A stretch of DNA of 64,000 bases from JALOAT01 sp041685115 (GCA_041685115.1 JAWLGK010000006.1:62001-126000); one strand, 5' to 3'. Positions 8,862-17,596 are shown, numbered from the stretch's first letter. The notes: a model not told the origin generated them from the sequence alone. Numbers and translations are program-made.

Positions 8862-9491
8862 GTGTTTGAGATGCTCGTTGCGGGCGGCTGGGTCATGGTG
8901 CCGCTCATCGTCTGCTCCATCGCCGCCATGGCCATCGTGGTGGAACGCTTTGCGAGCCTGCGCCAGGAACGCATCGCGCCGGCCAATCTCGTCGCCCAGA
9001 TCATTCAGGTGCACCAGGCGGGGCAACTGGACCAGCGCCGTATCGCTGTGGTGCGCGATTCGTCGCCGCTGGGTCGCGTGCTCGCGGCGGGTTTGATCAA
9101 TCAAAAGCACAGCCGCGAGGTCATGAAGGAGGCCATCGAGGATGTGGGGCGCCAGGTGGTCGCGGATCTGGAGCGTTTCCTCAACGCCCTCGGCACCATC
9201 GCCGCCATCACGCCGCTGCTTGGATTGTTCGGCACCGTGCTCGGCATGATCAAGGTATTTTCAGCCATTACCGCCGCCGGCGTGGGTAATCCCAGCGTCC
9301 TGGCCGGCGGTATCGCCGAGGCGCTCATCACGACGGCCGCGGGCCTGGCCATCGCCATTCCCTCCCTGTTCTTTTACCGCTATTTGCGCGCCCGGGTAGA
9401 CACCCTGGTGCTCAAGATGGAAGAGGAAGCCCTGAAACTCATCGCGGTGCTGCACGGCGAGCGGGAACAGGACAGCGCGGAGGCCGCCTGA
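8862..9491 (+). CDS. exbB: ExbB/TolQ-type proton channel subunit
   Basis: 209-residue inner-membrane protein of the MotA/TolQ/ExbB family that, with ExbD, harvests proton motive force for outer-membrane transport. Three helices: about 6-26, 110-132 and 157-180; the conserved NALGTIAAITPLLGLFGTV segment precedes helix 2. GTG 8862 is chosen because AGGAG at 8851-8855 lies 6 nt upstream and it gives MFEMLVAGGW; a GTG at 8835 and an ATG at 8871 are alternatives. The position before msbA and lpxK is the usual one for this ExbBD pair, whose TonB-like partner is unclear. TGATG coupling links it to exbD. Confidence 0.92.
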   Translation: MFEMLVAGGWVMVPLIVCSIAAMAIVVERFASLRQERIAPANLVAQIIQVHQAGQLDQRRIAVVRDSSPLGRVLAAGLINQKHSREVMKEAIEDVGRQVVADLERFLNALGTIAAITPLLGLFGTVLGMIKVFSAITAAGVGNPSVLAGGIAEALITTAAGLAIAIPSLFFYRYLRARVDTLVLKMEEEALKLIAVLHGEREQDSAEAA

Positions 9492-9907
9492 TGCGCCTGC
9501 AGCGGCGTCGTGCCGACGAGCCGGAGATCAACCTCACGTCGCTTATCGACGTGGTGTTCCTGCTGCTCATCTTCTTCATGGTCGCCAGCACCTTCGAGCG
9601 CGAGACCCAACTCAGCGTGGAACTGCCGGAATCGAGCGGTGCGGCCATCGATGCGGAAGGCAACGTGGTGGAGGTCACCATCGATGCCCAAGGCCGTTAT
9701 TACGTCAACAAACAGGAAGTCGTAAACACGCGACTGGATTCGCTGATGCGTGCCATGCAGAGTGCGGCGGGGGAGACGGCACAGCCCAAGGTGATTCTCA
9801 GCGCCGATCGCAAGACCGCGCACGAGGCCGTGGTGAAGGCCATGGACGCCGCAGGACAGCTCGGTTATCTGCACATCACCATCGCGACCGCCAAGCCGGA
9901 CGAATGA
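9491..9907 (+). CDS. exbD: ExbD/TolR-type energy transducer
   Basis: 138-residue bitopic inner-membrane protein. N-terminal cytoplasmic tail with DEPEINLTSLIDVVFLLLIF: the aspartate in LIDVVF (about residue 22) is the conserved proton-carrying residue of ExbD/TolR at the start of the single helix (about 20-41). The rest is the periplasmic domain ending with the family pattern VKAMDAAGQLGYLHITIAT. The start codon overlaps the exbB stop by one nucleotide (TGATG). It forms an operon with exbB and probably with msbA 57 nt downstream. Confidence 0.94.
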   Translation: MRLQRRRADEPEINLTSLIDVVFLLLIFFMVASTFERETQLSVELPESSGAAIDAEGNVVEVTIDAQGRYYVNKQEVVNTRLDSLMRAMQSAAGETAQPKVILSADRKTAHEAVVKAMDAAGQLGYLHITIATAKPDE

Positions 9908-9964
9908 AACGCACCTCCTCGAACGCTACCGACTGCCGCCACCTTCCCCTGACAGGCCGATTCC

Positions 9965-11731
9965 ATGCCCGCAGCCACTGCTGATCTGAACGGCGTGCTC
10001 GTCTACCGCCGCCTGATGCGTTACGTCGTGCCGTACTGGCGTGCCTTTGCCCTGGCCACCCTCGGCATGATCCTGGAAGCGGGCGCTCAGACCACCTTCG
10101 CGGCGCTCATCAAACCGTTCGTGGACGGCAGCTTCGTGGAGCGGGATGTGGGTGTGATCCGCTTCGCCCCCATCGGTCTGGTGCTGATTTTCATCATCGG
10201 CGGCATCGCGTCCTACCTTTCCACCTACTGGATGAGCTGGGTGGCGCGGCGTGTCATCAAGACCCTGCGCGCCGAAGTGTTCGAAAAACTCCTGCGCCTG
10301 CCGGTCGCGTATTTCGACAGTACGCCCTCCGGTAACCTGTTGTCGCGCCTGGTCTACGACGTGGAACAGGTGGCCCAGGCCAGCTCCCAGGCGATCACCG
10401 TCGCGGTGCGTGACTCCCTGACCATCGTCGGCTTGCTCGCGTGGATGTTTTATATCGACTGGATGCTCGCCTGCATCCTGCTCGTGGGCAGTCCGCTCAT
10501 CGCCCATCTCACCCGCAAGATCAGCCGGCGTTTCCGCAGTTACAGCACGCGCATCCAGACCTCCATGGCCGACGTGACGCACATCGGCGAGGAGACCATC
10601 GAAGGTCAGCGCGTGGTGAAGATCTTCTCGGGGCAGGAGTACGAGCGTAGCCGCTTCGAGGAGGCCAACGAACGCAACCGTCATCTGCACATGCGCATGA
10701 TCGCCGCCAGCGCCGCCAACACCCCGGTGGTGCAATTGGTTTCGGCGACCGGTGCTGCGGTAGTGATCTACACGGCCCTGAACATGCTCGACACCCTGAC
10801 CGTCGGCACCTTCGTTTCGTTCATCGCCGCGATGATGATGCTGCTCCAGCCCATCAAGCGGCTCACCTCGGTGAACGCCTCCCTGCAACGCGGCATCGCC
10901 GCCGCCGGGGCCATCTTCCAGTTCATGGACGAAAAGGAAGAGAACGACACCGGTACCGTGCAGGTGGAGCGTGCGCGGGGCGCCATCGAATACCGCGATG
11001 TGCATTTCCGTTATCAGCCCTCCGGATCGGAAATTCTCAAGGGCGTGAGCTTCAGCCTGGAACCGGGCAAGTCCATCGCCTTCGTGGGCCGCTCCGGCAG
11101 CGGCAAGTCCACGCTGGTGAACCTGCTGCCGCGTTTTTACGAGCTGGAGTCCGGCGCCATCCTGCTCGACGGCATCGACGTGCGCGACATCGGGCTGGTC
11201 AGCCTGCGCGACCAGATCTCCCTGGTGAGCCAGCACATCACGCTGTTCAATGACACCATCGCCAACAACATCGCCTACGGGCGCCTGAGGGCGGCGACGC
11301 GTGAGGAGATCATCGCGGCGGCAGAGGCGGCGCACGCGATGGAGTTCATTCGCCAGTTGCCTGAGGGACTGGATACGCTGGTCGGCGAGAACGGCGTACT
11401 GCTCTCGGGCGGACAGCGCCAGCGCCTGGCCATCGCCCGCGCGCTGCTCAAGAATGCGCCGGTGCTGATCCTCGACGAGGCCACCTCGGCCCTGGACACG
11501 GCCTCCGAGCGTCACATTCAGGCGGCCTTGGAAAAGCTCATGACGAACCGCTCGACGCTAATCATCGCGCACCGGCTCTCCACCATCGAACGGGCCGATC
11601 GCATCGTGGTGATGGAGCAGGGCGCCATCGTGGAGTCCGGGCGCCACGAGGAACTGCTGGCGCGCAACGGCGCTTACGCCAATCTCTACCGCATGCAGTT
11701 CGCCGACGCGCCGGCGTCCGCTGCCGTCTGA
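9965..11731 (+). CDS. msbA: Lipid A export ABC transporter MsbA
   Basis: 588-residue half-transporter that flips core-lipid A across the inner membrane. N-terminal six-helix ABC exporter domain (about 20-320) with the DSTPSGNLLSRLVYDVEQV coupling segment near 112-130, then the nucleotide-binding domain: Walker A GRSGSGKST (about 377-385), Q-loop SLVSQHITLFNDTIANNIAY (about 418-437), signature LSGGQRQR (about 480-487), Walker B VLILDEATSALD (about 500-511) and H-loop AHRLSTIE. ATG 9965 gives a normal N-terminus. It is one nucleotide from lpxK, which uses its product, so the two are certainly co-transcribed. Confidence 0.95.
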   Translation: MPAATADLNGVLVYRRLMRYVVPYWRAFALATLGMILEAGAQTTFAALIKPFVDGSFVERDVGVIRFAPIGLVLIFIIGGIASYLSTYWMSWVARRVIKTLRAEVFEKLLRLPVAYFDSTPSGNLLSRLVYDVEQVAQASSQAITVAVRDSLTIVGLLAWMFYIDWMLACILLVGSPLIAHLTRKISRRFRSYSTRIQTSMADVTHIGEETIEGQRVVKIFSGQEYERSRFEEANERNRHLHMRMIAASAANTPVVQLVSATGAAVVIYTALNMLDTLTVGTFVSFIAAMMMLLQPIKRLTSVNASLQRGIAAAGAIFQFMDEKEENDTGTVQVERARGAIEYRDVHFRYQPSGSEILKGVSFSLEPGKSIAFVGRSGSGKSTLVNLLPRFYELESGAILLDGIDVRDIGLVSLRDQISLVSQHITLFNDTIANNIAYGRLRAATREEIIAAAEAAHAMEFIRQLPEGLDTLVGENGVLLSGGQRQRLAIARALLKNAPVLILDEATSALDTASERHIQAALEKLMTNRSTLIIAHRLSTIERADRIVVMEQGAIVESGRHEELLARNGAYANLYRMQFADAPASAAV

Positions 11732-11732
11732 C

Positions 11733-12695
11733 GTGAAGCGGTTGGATCACTACTGGTACGACGACAACGCGCTTTCCCGCCTGTTGTTGCCGCTTGCCTG
11801 GCTGTTCTGTGCCGTCGCCACGCTGCGGCGCATCGCCTATCGACGCGGCTGGGCACGCGCCGAGCACGTGGGCGTACCCGTGGTTGTGGTCGGCAACATC
11901 ACCGTGGGCGGTAGCGGCAAGACGCCCATCGTGGTCTGGTTGGTGGAATACCTGCGCACGCAGGGCCGGCGCGTCGGCGTGGTGAGCCGGGGCTATGGCG
12001 GCGCGGCGCAAACCTGGCCACAGGCCGTTGATGCCGATAGTGATCCCCGCGAGGTGGGCGACGAGCCGGTGCTCATCGCCAGACGCACCGGCGTGCCGAT
12101 CGCCGTCGGACCCGACCGCGTGGCCGCCGCACGTTTCCTGCTGGCCCATCACGCGCTCGACGTGATCGTTTCCGACGACGGCATGCAGCACTACCGGCTC
12201 GCGCGCGACGTGGAAATCGCGGTGGTGGATGGCCGCCGCGGTCTTGGCAACGGGCGCTGCCTGCCGGCAGGGCCGTTGCGCGAGCGACCGAACCGTTTAC
12301 GCAGCGTGGATATCATTCTGACCAACGGTGGCACACAGCCGGATGCGGTGCGCCTGGAGGGTAGCGAGCTCGTGAACCTGAAGACGGGTGAGAGAAAGCC
12401 GCTCACCCGACTTACCGGGCAGCGCGTCCACGCCGTGGCGGCCATCGGCCATCCGGGGCGCTTCTTCGCTGCGCTGGCCGCCGCCGGGCTTGAACCCGTG
12501 GAACACGCCTTCGCGGATCATCATGCTTTCCGCGCCGAAGACCTGGCGTTCATGGAGCCGCTGCCGGTTATCATGACCGAGAAGGATGCCGTGAAGTGCA
12601 AGCCGTTCGCGGGCATGGAACACTGGTATTTGCCCGTGGACGCGCGGCTCCCCGAGGCCACGGGCCATCGGATTCTGCAACTCATCGAGAGGTAA
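11733..12695 (+). CDS. lpxK: Tetraacyldisaccharide 4'-kinase LpxK
   Basis: Phosphorylates the 4' position of the lipid A disaccharide, giving lipid IVA, at the cytoplasmic face of the inner membrane. 320 residues, GTG start one nucleotide after the msbA stop. N-terminal membrane-associated helix, Walker A-like P-loop VVVVGNITVGGSGKTP (about 49-64), SRGYGG (about 84-89), VGDEPVLIARRTGVPIAVG (about 108-126), VIVSDDGMQHYRLARDVEI (about 145-163), and the C-terminal MTEKDAVKC motif (about 281-289). All family motifs are intact. Confidence 0.95.
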   Translation: MKRLDHYWYDDNALSRLLLPLAWLFCAVATLRRIAYRRGWARAEHVGVPVVVVGNITVGGSGKTPIVVWLVEYLRTQGRRVGVVSRGYGGAAQTWPQAVDADSDPREVGDEPVLIARRTGVPIAVGPDRVAAARFLLAHHALDVIVSDDGMQHYRLARDVEIAVVDGRRGLGNGRCLPAGPLRERPNRLRSVDIILTNGGTQPDAVRLEGSELVNLKTGERKPLTRLTGQRVHAVAAIGHPGRFFAALAAAGLEPVEHAFADHHAFRAEDLAFMEPLPVIMTEKDAVKCKPFAGMEHWYLPVDARLPEATGHRILQLIER

Positions 12696-12698
12696 CCC

Positions 12699-12881
12699 AT
12701 GGACAAGAAGCTGCTGGAAATCCTCGTCTGCCCCATCTGCAAGGGGCCGCTCGTCTACAAGCGTGAGCAGCAGGAACTCATCTGCAAGGCGGATCGCCTG
12801 GCCTATCCGGTGCGCGACGACATCCCCGTGATGCTGGAAGACGAGGCCCGTGAACTGGGGGCGGAAGAGGAAGTGAAGTGA
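12699..12881 (+). CDS. ycaR: Trm112/YcaR family protein
   Basis: 60-residue protein with the N-terminal CPICKGPL zinc-ribbon-like half and the YPVRDDIPVML half of the Trm112/YcaR family. In eukaryotes and archaea Trm112 activates methyltransferases; the bacterial role is unsettled. Position between lpxK and kdsB is conserved in gammaproteobacteria. Only the first cysteine pair (CxxC, residues 11-14) is a clear ligand pair; a further cysteine lies at LICKADRLAYPV. It overlaps kdsB by 4 nt (GTGA). Confidence 0.92.
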   Translation: MDKKLLEILVCPICKGPLVYKREQQELICKADRLAYPVRDDIPVMLEDEARELGAEEEVK

Positions 12882-13633
12882 GCTTTCGCGTCGTCATCCC
12901 TGCGCGCTACGCATCCACGCGCCTGCCCGGCAAACCGCTGATCGACATCGGCGGCAAGCCCATGCTGCAGCACGTGCATGCGCGCGCACTGGAGAGCGGC
13001 GCCAGTGAAGTAGTCATCGCCACCGACGACGAGCGCATCCGTGCCGCAGCGGAGGTCTTCGGCGCGCGTGTCTGTATGACCGCGGCCCACCACCGCTCCG
13101 GCAGTGAGCGGCTCGCCGAGGTGATCACCCGGCTTGGCTATGGCGAGGACGAGGTCATCGTCAACCTGCAGGGCGACGAGCCGCTCATGCCGCCGGCCCT
13201 GCTCAGCCAGGTGGCCGCGGGGCTGCTGGAACATCCGGCCGCGCCAATGGCGACGCTGTGCACGCCCATCACCTCCGCCGAGGAGCTGTTCGATCCCAAC
13301 GCGGTGAAAGTGGTCAGGGATGCGCGCGGGTTTGCCCTGTATTTCAGCCGTGCGCCCATCCCCTGGGATCGCGACGCCTTCGCCGAACAGCCCCACACAC
13401 TGCCCGCCGGTGCGCGGCATTACCGTCATCTGGGCATCTACGCCTACCGCGCCGGCTTCCTGGCCCGCTACGTCGCCACGCCCGCCTGCGAGCTGGAAAC
13501 CCGCGAGTCCCTGGAGCAGCTGCGCGTGCTGTGGATGGGTGAGAAAATTCACGTAGCCGAAGCCGCGGCACTCCCTGGCCCTGGCGTGGACACGCTCGCG
13601 GATCTGGAAAGGGTGAGAGCCCTCATCCCGTAG
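12878..13633 (+). CDS. kdsB: CMP-KDO synthetase
   Basis: 3-deoxy-manno-octulosonate cytidylyltransferase: activates KDO with CTP for transfer to lipid A. 251 residues, normal length. GTG start overlapping the ycaR stop. Motifs: FRVVIPARYASTRLPGKPL (about 3-21), VIATDDERI (about 46-54), SGSERLAEV (about 73-81), VNLQGDEPLMP (about 95-105), YFSRAPIPWDR (about 153-163), YRHLGIYAYR (about 182-191). The last gene of the msbA-lpxK-ycaR-kdsB run; its stop codon TAG is the first triplet of a dispersed hairpin repeat. Confidence 0.96.
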   Translation: MSFRVVIPARYASTRLPGKPLIDIGGKPMLQHVHARALESGASEVVIATDDERIRAAAEVFGARVCMTAAHHRSGSERLAEVITRLGYGEDEVIVNLQGDEPLMPPALLSQVAAGLLEHPAAPMATLCTPITSAEELFDPNAVKVVRDARGFALYFSRAPIPWDRDAFAEQPHTLPAGARHYRHLGIYAYRAGFLARYVATPACELETRESLEQLRVLWMGEKIHVAEAAALPGPGVDTLADLERVRALIP

Positions 13634-13661
13634 CCCGGGTGAAGCAAAGCGGAACCCGGGA
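13631..13661. repeat. CCCGGGT hairpin repeat after kdsB
   Basis: Arms CCCGGGT (13634-13640) and ACCCGGG (13654-13660) enclose a short AAGCAAAGC-type loop. A closely similar copy in the opposite sense lies at 2847-2877, upstream of sfsA. Elements of this TAGCCCGGG type are widespread small dispersed repeats. It may serve as the 3' hairpin of the kdsB transcript. Confidence 0.6.
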
Positions 13662-13694
13662 AAATGCGGCCCCCTGCGCTCGGCCAACCCCTAA

Positions 13695-13958
13695 CTACTG
13701 ACAGCGCCCGTCCAGCAATTCCAGGGAAAGGAAATCCTCATGCAGTCCATCGCCGCCTTGTTCCCAAACCGGCACCACATAGGTACTCGGCACCTGCCGT
13801 CCCGGATCGCCGAACTGGTCGGCCTGAAAGGAAAGGCCGGCCTGCTGATCCACCAGCACCAGCGCAGGTGCGTCCTCCAACACCTCCAGCACACAGCAGC
13901 GGGTGCCCCGGTAGGACACCGGCAGTCCGATCAGCTCGCGCAATTCTTCAAGGCTCAT
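13695..13958 (-). CDS. Small protein of unknown function
   Basis: 87 residues, not recognised. The sequence is soluble-looking and acidic (starts MSLEELRELIGLPVSYRG; contains two adjacent cysteines, RCCVLEV, and a run ALVLVDQQAG), compatible with a small beta-rich domain. A purine-rich stretch AGGGGGAA precedes the ATG at a plausible distance. It is transcribed toward kdsB. The opposite-strand frame over the same bases is rejected because it runs into REP sequence. It marks the start of the accessory stretch between kdsB and the phosphatase gene. Moderately confident that it is real. Confidence 0.55.
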   Translation of the reverse strand: MSLEELRELIGLPVSYRGTRCCVLEVLEDAPALVLVDQQAGLSFQADQFGDPGRQVPSTYVVPVWEQGGDGLHEDFLSLELLDGRCQ

Positions 13959-13998
13959 TCAAGCGTTCCCCCTGGAGGAAACCTTAGCCCTTGCCGCT

Positions 13999-14064
13999 TG
14001 TGGGAGCGAGCTTCAGCTCGCGATTCTTCCGGTGCGCCGTCACGAAACGAAGCTCGCTCCCACA
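13999..14064. repeat. REP-like inverted repeat (GGGAGCGAGC type)
   Basis: Perfect 16-bp arms TGTGGGAGCGAGCTTC (13999-14014) and GAAGCTCGCTCCCACA (14049-14064) with a 34-nt centre. Structure and sequence resemble REPIN-type paired palindromes. It lies in the 268-nt gap between the small minus-strand gene and the response regulator; a second short hairpin (GTGGGC/GCCCAC, 14151-14170) follows it. Confidence 0.75.
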
Positions 14065-14226
14065 GGAGAAAGCCGAATCCAGGTCGTCACACGCCATGTA
14101 AGTTCTGGCGCGGAAGTGCGATGCCATCCGGCCTCCACTCAGGCACAATGGTGGGCGAAATGCTGCCCACCTTTGCAAAGCATGCTGGTGGCCATCGTTT
14201 AACATTGTTCGCAGGAGGTGAATAGC

Positions 14227-14646
14227 ATGGCGACCAGTACGGTTCTCTTGGTGGAAGACAATCCCGACGACGAACAGCTGATTCTGCGCGCCCTCAAGCA
14301 GACCGGCATCAGCGACACCATCGAGGTCGCCCGGAATGGCCGCGAAGCCGTCGATTACCTGCTCGGCGTCGCCACGCCCCCCCGCCTGGTCATGCTCGAC
14401 CTCAAGCTGCCCAAGATGGGCGGCCTGGAAGTGCTGCAAGCCCTGCGCCTCGACAACAAGACACGCATGATCCCGGTGGTGGTGTTCACGTCCTCCATCG
14501 AGAAAACCGACGTCCTGACCAGCTACGACCTGGGCGCCAACAGCTACATCCGCAAGCCGGTGGATTACCGCCAGCTCACCGACGTGGTCAAACTCATCGT
14601 GAGTTATTGGCTACAGACCAACGTCGCGCCGCCGACAGAGCGTTAA
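14227..14646 (+). CDS. Stand-alone CheY/Rcp1-like response regulator
   Basis: 139-residue single receiver domain with no output domain. Conserved residues: E10 and D11 (acid pocket), D58 in VMLDLKLPKMGG (phosphoacceptor), T88 in VVFTSS, and K110 in IRKPVD. The long beta4 and the pattern LVEDNPDDEQLILRALK are typical of the Rcp1-type receivers that pair with phytochrome or hybrid kinases, acting through protein contacts. ATG 14227 is preceded by an excellent AGGAGG (14213-14218) at 8 nt; the in-frame GTG at 14218 overlaps that site and is not used. No kinase gene is adjacent, so the partner is unknown. Confidence 0.9.
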   Translation: MATSTVLLVEDNPDDEQLILRALKQTGISDTIEVARNGREAVDYLLGVATPPRLVMLDLKLPKMGGLEVLQALRLDNKTRMIPVVVFTSSIEKTDVLTSYDLGANSYIRKPVDYRQLTDVVKLIVSYWLQTNVAPPTER

Positions 14647-14959
14647 TCCGCCGCTGATTTATCCGGTTTCGTCATGGGGACGCCAGGTGCGGCCACCGGC
14701 CCGCGATTCTTCCCGGCTTAGGCGCCATTCGTTGCCGGTGGCCACTCCTACAGGGGCTGTCTCTTGGTCACATCATCTGTAGGAGAGAGAGGCTTGCGTC
14801 CCTTCTCCCTCCGGGAGAAGGACAGGATGAGGGGATCAAGAACGAACGTTCACATCGGGCGGGCGGCCAATTCAGCGTTCTCACTGTACATAGGGCGGGC
14901 CATGCCCGCCTTCAACACGCAAAGAATTCACAGCAGCAGAACGGCGCCCACAGGGCGCC
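14647..14959. repeat. Intergenic repeats between two convergent units
   Basis: No gene. Contains a block (about 14756-14841) that starts CTGTCTCTTGGTCACAT and includes CTTCTCCCTCCGGGAGAAGG and ATGAGGGGATCAA; nearly the same block returns at 20460-20543. A GGCGGGC/GCCCGCC hairpin lies near 14892-14908 and a GGCGCC-rich stem near 14942-14961. As the response regulator and the ABC ATPase genes converge here, some of these stems may terminate transcription from both sides. Confidence 0.65.
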
Positions 14960-15892
14960 CTATGCTGCTTGCCCGGACGTTGCCGTGCCCGATGCGGCAC
15001 CGCTCTCAGCAAGGATCTTGAAAAACACACTCTCAAGCGACACCGCCGGTTTGACACCCAACAACTGCCCGCCTGCATGATTCAATGTCAGCAACCATTC
15101 CGGCAGGTCCTTCTGGTTGATCTCCATCTCGAATTCCCCGTCCCGCACACGCTTGCCCCCGCTGCCGATTTCGGACGCTGCCAAATAACGCACGGTAAAC
15201 CAATCGGCCCGCTCGGCCACGAGGTCCCGTGGCGAGCGCGTCGTCACCAGCTCACCCTGATTGATGAAGCCAAAGCGATCCGCGATGCGTTCCACGTCGT
15301 GCAGCACGTGCGACGTGAAGAAAATGGCACCACCCTGTTGCTTGTACTCGGACAGGATATCGATCACGTCCTTGCGGCCGACTGGATCCAGACCCGACAG
15401 CGGTTCATCAAGGACGAGCAGGCGTGGAGAAACCACCAGGGCATGGGCAAGGGCAACACGCTGCACGTTGCCCTTGGACAGCTGACGCACCTTTCGATGG
15501 GCGTTTTGCGCGACGGAGAAGCGCTCCAGCCACTGCATGCACCATGCATCTTCATCGCTACGCTTGATGCCGTACATGCGTAATGCCATGCGGAGAATTT
15601 CGAGCGGCGTGAATTGGTCGTACAGGGCGGGGGATTCGGGCAGGTAGGCTACGCCGGAGCGGGCCCTGGCCTCCCGCGCATCGATGCCATGGATGCGTAC
15701 CTCACCCTCGTAGTCGCGGATGATGTCAAGCATCACCTTGATGGTGGTGGACTTGCCCGCACCATTGGGGCCGACGAAGCCGAAGACTTCGCCTTCGTTC
15801 ACGTTGAACGAGACATTTCGTAGTGCCTGAATTGATCTGCGACGCTGGCGGAAAGTCTTGTTGACGGAGATGAACCGGAGCAATGCCGTCAT
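14960..15892 (-). CDS. ABC transporter ATPase of the short-pilin cassette
   Basis: 310-residue ATPase of the CcmA-like/ABC-2 exporter class. Walker A GPNGAGKST (41-49), Q-loop YLPESPALYDQFTPLEIL, signature LSKGNVQRV, Walker B RLLVLDEPLSGLDPVGRKD and H-loop TSHVLHDVERIAD; the C-terminal ~100 residues form the regulatory tail seen in GldA/DrrA-type ATPases. All catalytic motifs are present. Last gene of a minus-strand run: short pilin, secreted partner, permease, membrane-anchored protein, ATPase, with 11 nt to the gene before. By position it corresponds to PilH of Myxococcus xanthus pilGHI, an ABC system needed for type IV pili; that equivalence is inference. Confidence 0.88.
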   Translation of the reverse strand: MTALLRFISVNKTFRQRRRSIQALRNVSFNVNEGEVFGFVGPNGAGKSTTIKVMLDIIRDYEGEVRIHGIDAREARARSGVAYLPESPALYDQFTPLEILRMALRMYGIKRSDEDAWCMQWLERFSVAQNAHRKVRQLSKGNVQRVALAHALVVSPRLLVLDEPLSGLDPVGRKDVIDILSEYKQQGGAIFFTSHVLHDVERIADRFGFINQGELVTTRSPRDLVAERADWFTVRYLAASEIGSGGKRVRDGEFEMEINQKDLPEWLLTLNHAGGQLLGVKPAVSLESVFFKILAESGAASGTATSGQAA

Positions 15893-15903
15893 GGCTTCTA
15901 CCT

Positions 15904-16716
15904 TTACTGGATCTTCAGCTTACGAAGATGGAAGGTTTGTTCTCGAAATTCATAGCCCAGGCCTAACGGGTCATTTGGAAAATCCTCCAGCAGACCGGTT
16001 TCAAGCAGTTCTTGTGGGCGAGTCAGCGGCTTGTTGAATCGTTCTTCAAAAGTTGTTTGGGCATCGCGCAATTGGATTAGCCCCGTCAGGCGCACCACGC
16101 GCTTTTCGAGCATCTCCCGCAGGGCGGGGTCCTTGGCCTGGTCGCGTTCGCGTTGGAGCATCTTTAGGGCCATGCGCGTGTCATCGATATCACCGATGGA
16201 GACCATGGTAGAAAACGTGCGAAACGCCGTCGCGTTAGTGGGGGAACGCTCGGCGGCAATTTCGAGTGCGTGTTGCGCCTCGGGAAGATCATGCAGGAAG
16301 AAATGCTGATTGAAACCGTAAAAAAAAGCAGGCCACTCATCCCAGTAACGGCAGTGCATGGCATTCTTCAAAAGTTCAAAACCCTCGTCTTCAGCACCGC
16401 CCCAGCTCAAAGCCGCATTGCCTATCCAGTAGTTATCCTCGTGGCAGGGATTGAGGCGTGACACCACCGTGTGGGCACGTAACCTGAACTCTTGCGCGTC
16501 GATGTCCCGTGCGGATGCTGCGGCTCGGATGGTCTCGACATTTGCGGCCAGATAGCGATCGCCACCGTAAAGCAGAAGCTGAATAGGGCCGGTAACGACT
16601 ACCTGTGCGGGACGGCTATTCTGTCGCATCGCAGTGGAGCCTTGCAGCAGCGCCACTGCCAGCCAAAAAAATGCTATCGCTGTAATGGTGATCCCAGGGG
16701 CAAGCAAACGGCTCAT
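15904..16716 (-). CDS. Membrane-anchored helical protein of the pilin/ABC cassette
   Basis: 270 residues, family not recognised. One N-terminal helix (about 6-27) that can act as a signal anchor, then a mainly helical periplasmic region with three cysteines (LNPCHEDNYW, AMHCRYW and one other at most). The segment FFLHDLPEAQHALEIAAERSPTNATAFRTF (split over about residues 140-170) has the A-x-x-A/SP spacing of TPR-like repeats. Sandwiched between permease and ATPase genes (4 nt and 11 nt gaps), so it is an obligatory part of the transporter. In Myxococcus the comparable accessory gene is pilG; sequence similarity has not been tested. Confidence 0.75.
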   Translation of the reverse strand: MSRLLAPGITITAIAFFWLAVALLQGSTAMRQNSRPAQVVVTGPIQLLLYGGDRYLAANVETIRAAASARDIDAQEFRLRAHTVVSRLNPCHEDNYWIGNAALSWGGAEDEGFELLKNAMHCRYWDEWPAFFYGFNQHFFLHDLPEAQHALEIAAERSPTNATAFRTFSTMVSIGDIDDTRMALKMLQRERDQAKDPALREMLEKRVVRLTGLIQLRDAQTTFEERFNKPLTRPQELLETGLLEDFPNDPLGLGYEFREQTFHLRKLKIQ

Positions 16717-16720
16717 GGCA

Positions 16721-17539
16721 CTAATTGAATTCGCGTTTGTTCAGCACCCATACGGATAAGCCAAGTAAGGCGGCGACATAGGCCAGGGTTGCTGTCACCA
16801 GCATCAGCCAGTCGGATGGAAGGAACGCCATCTTGTCATAGAGCGCGATCATTCGCACATCGAGGCGGCCCAAATCTGGCAGGACGAACGCTAGCAGACC
16901 GAGTGAGTCCTGATAGATACGTGGATCGGCGAAACTGGAGACTACGGAGGGGCTGTTGCGCAGCAGTTCTATGATGGGCGTATAGCTGCGTGCAATCAGT
17001 ACAAAACCAATGGTGCCAATCAGGACAAAGCTTGGTGTGGTGGCGGTGACGGCAAGCAAGGAGGCGATGGCGATCACCACCAATAAGTCGATCGAAATAA
17101 AGAATAGGGTACTTAGGTAGGGTAGTCCCAGACTGATAGGCGTTGTCTGTTCATAGGCGCTGCCGATCAGTAACGTCAGCCCCGCCAAGGTCAATCCCAT
17201 GATCAGCATCAAGCCGATGCTCATTAAAACGATGGCGGTAACACGCCCCAGCAGCCACCAGACGCGGGCGCGTGGGTAGGTGAACGAGTGGAGGTAGAGT
17301 TTTCGCTCGAACTCGTGAATGAACAACTCCTGGGTTAACAAAATTACGAGCAAGGGGAGGGCAAAACGTAATACGGACAGACCCACGTCTAAAGCCACAG
17401 TTGCCGGTTGTCTTGCACTGAACTGGCCGGCGAGCATGACTGTAACGAGCAAAGTTATGAGCAGCCAAGCGCAGATGCTCGCAAAGCGGGCGCGGATACT
17501 GAGGTGCAATCCGGCAAGCAGGTCAGTTAACAGAGGCAT
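16721..17539 (-). CDS. ABC-2 type permease of the short-pilin cassette
   Basis: 272-residue integral membrane protein with about six hydrophobic segments (about 20-40, 55-72, 98-128, 140-162, 166-186, 248-266) and a cytoplasmic loop HEFERKLYLHSFTYPRARVWWLLGR (positions about 75-99) of the type that contacts the ATPase in ABC-2 exporters. It pairs with the ATPase encoded two genes downstream. The 132-nt gap before it contains a strong hairpin, so expression may be lower than that of the pilin. Base composition is visibly less GC-rich than in the neighbouring conserved block. PilI of Myxococcus is the positional analogue. Confidence 0.8.
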   Translation of the reverse strand: MPLLTDLLAGLHLSIRARFASICAWLLITLLVTVMLAGQFSARQPATVALDVGLSVLRFALPLLVILLTQELFIHEFERKLYLHSFTYPRARVWWLLGRVTAIVLMSIGLMLIMGLTLAGLTLLIGSAYEQTTPISLGLPYLSTLFFISIDLLVVIAIASLLAVTATTPSFVLIGTIGFVLIARSYTPIIELLRNSPSVVSSFADPRIYQDSLGLLAFVLPDLGRLDVRMIALYDKMAFLPSDWLMLVTATLAYVAALLGLSVWVLNKREFN

Positions 17540-17596
17540 GGCAGCAAAATCATGCGCAAGTTAGTCACAAATTGTGGGGTGACCAACGAAAGCGTA

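Noticed and set aside
13740..14225. 161-residue plus-strand frame
   Set aside because: Antisense to the small minus-strand gene and runs through a REP-like inverted repeat.
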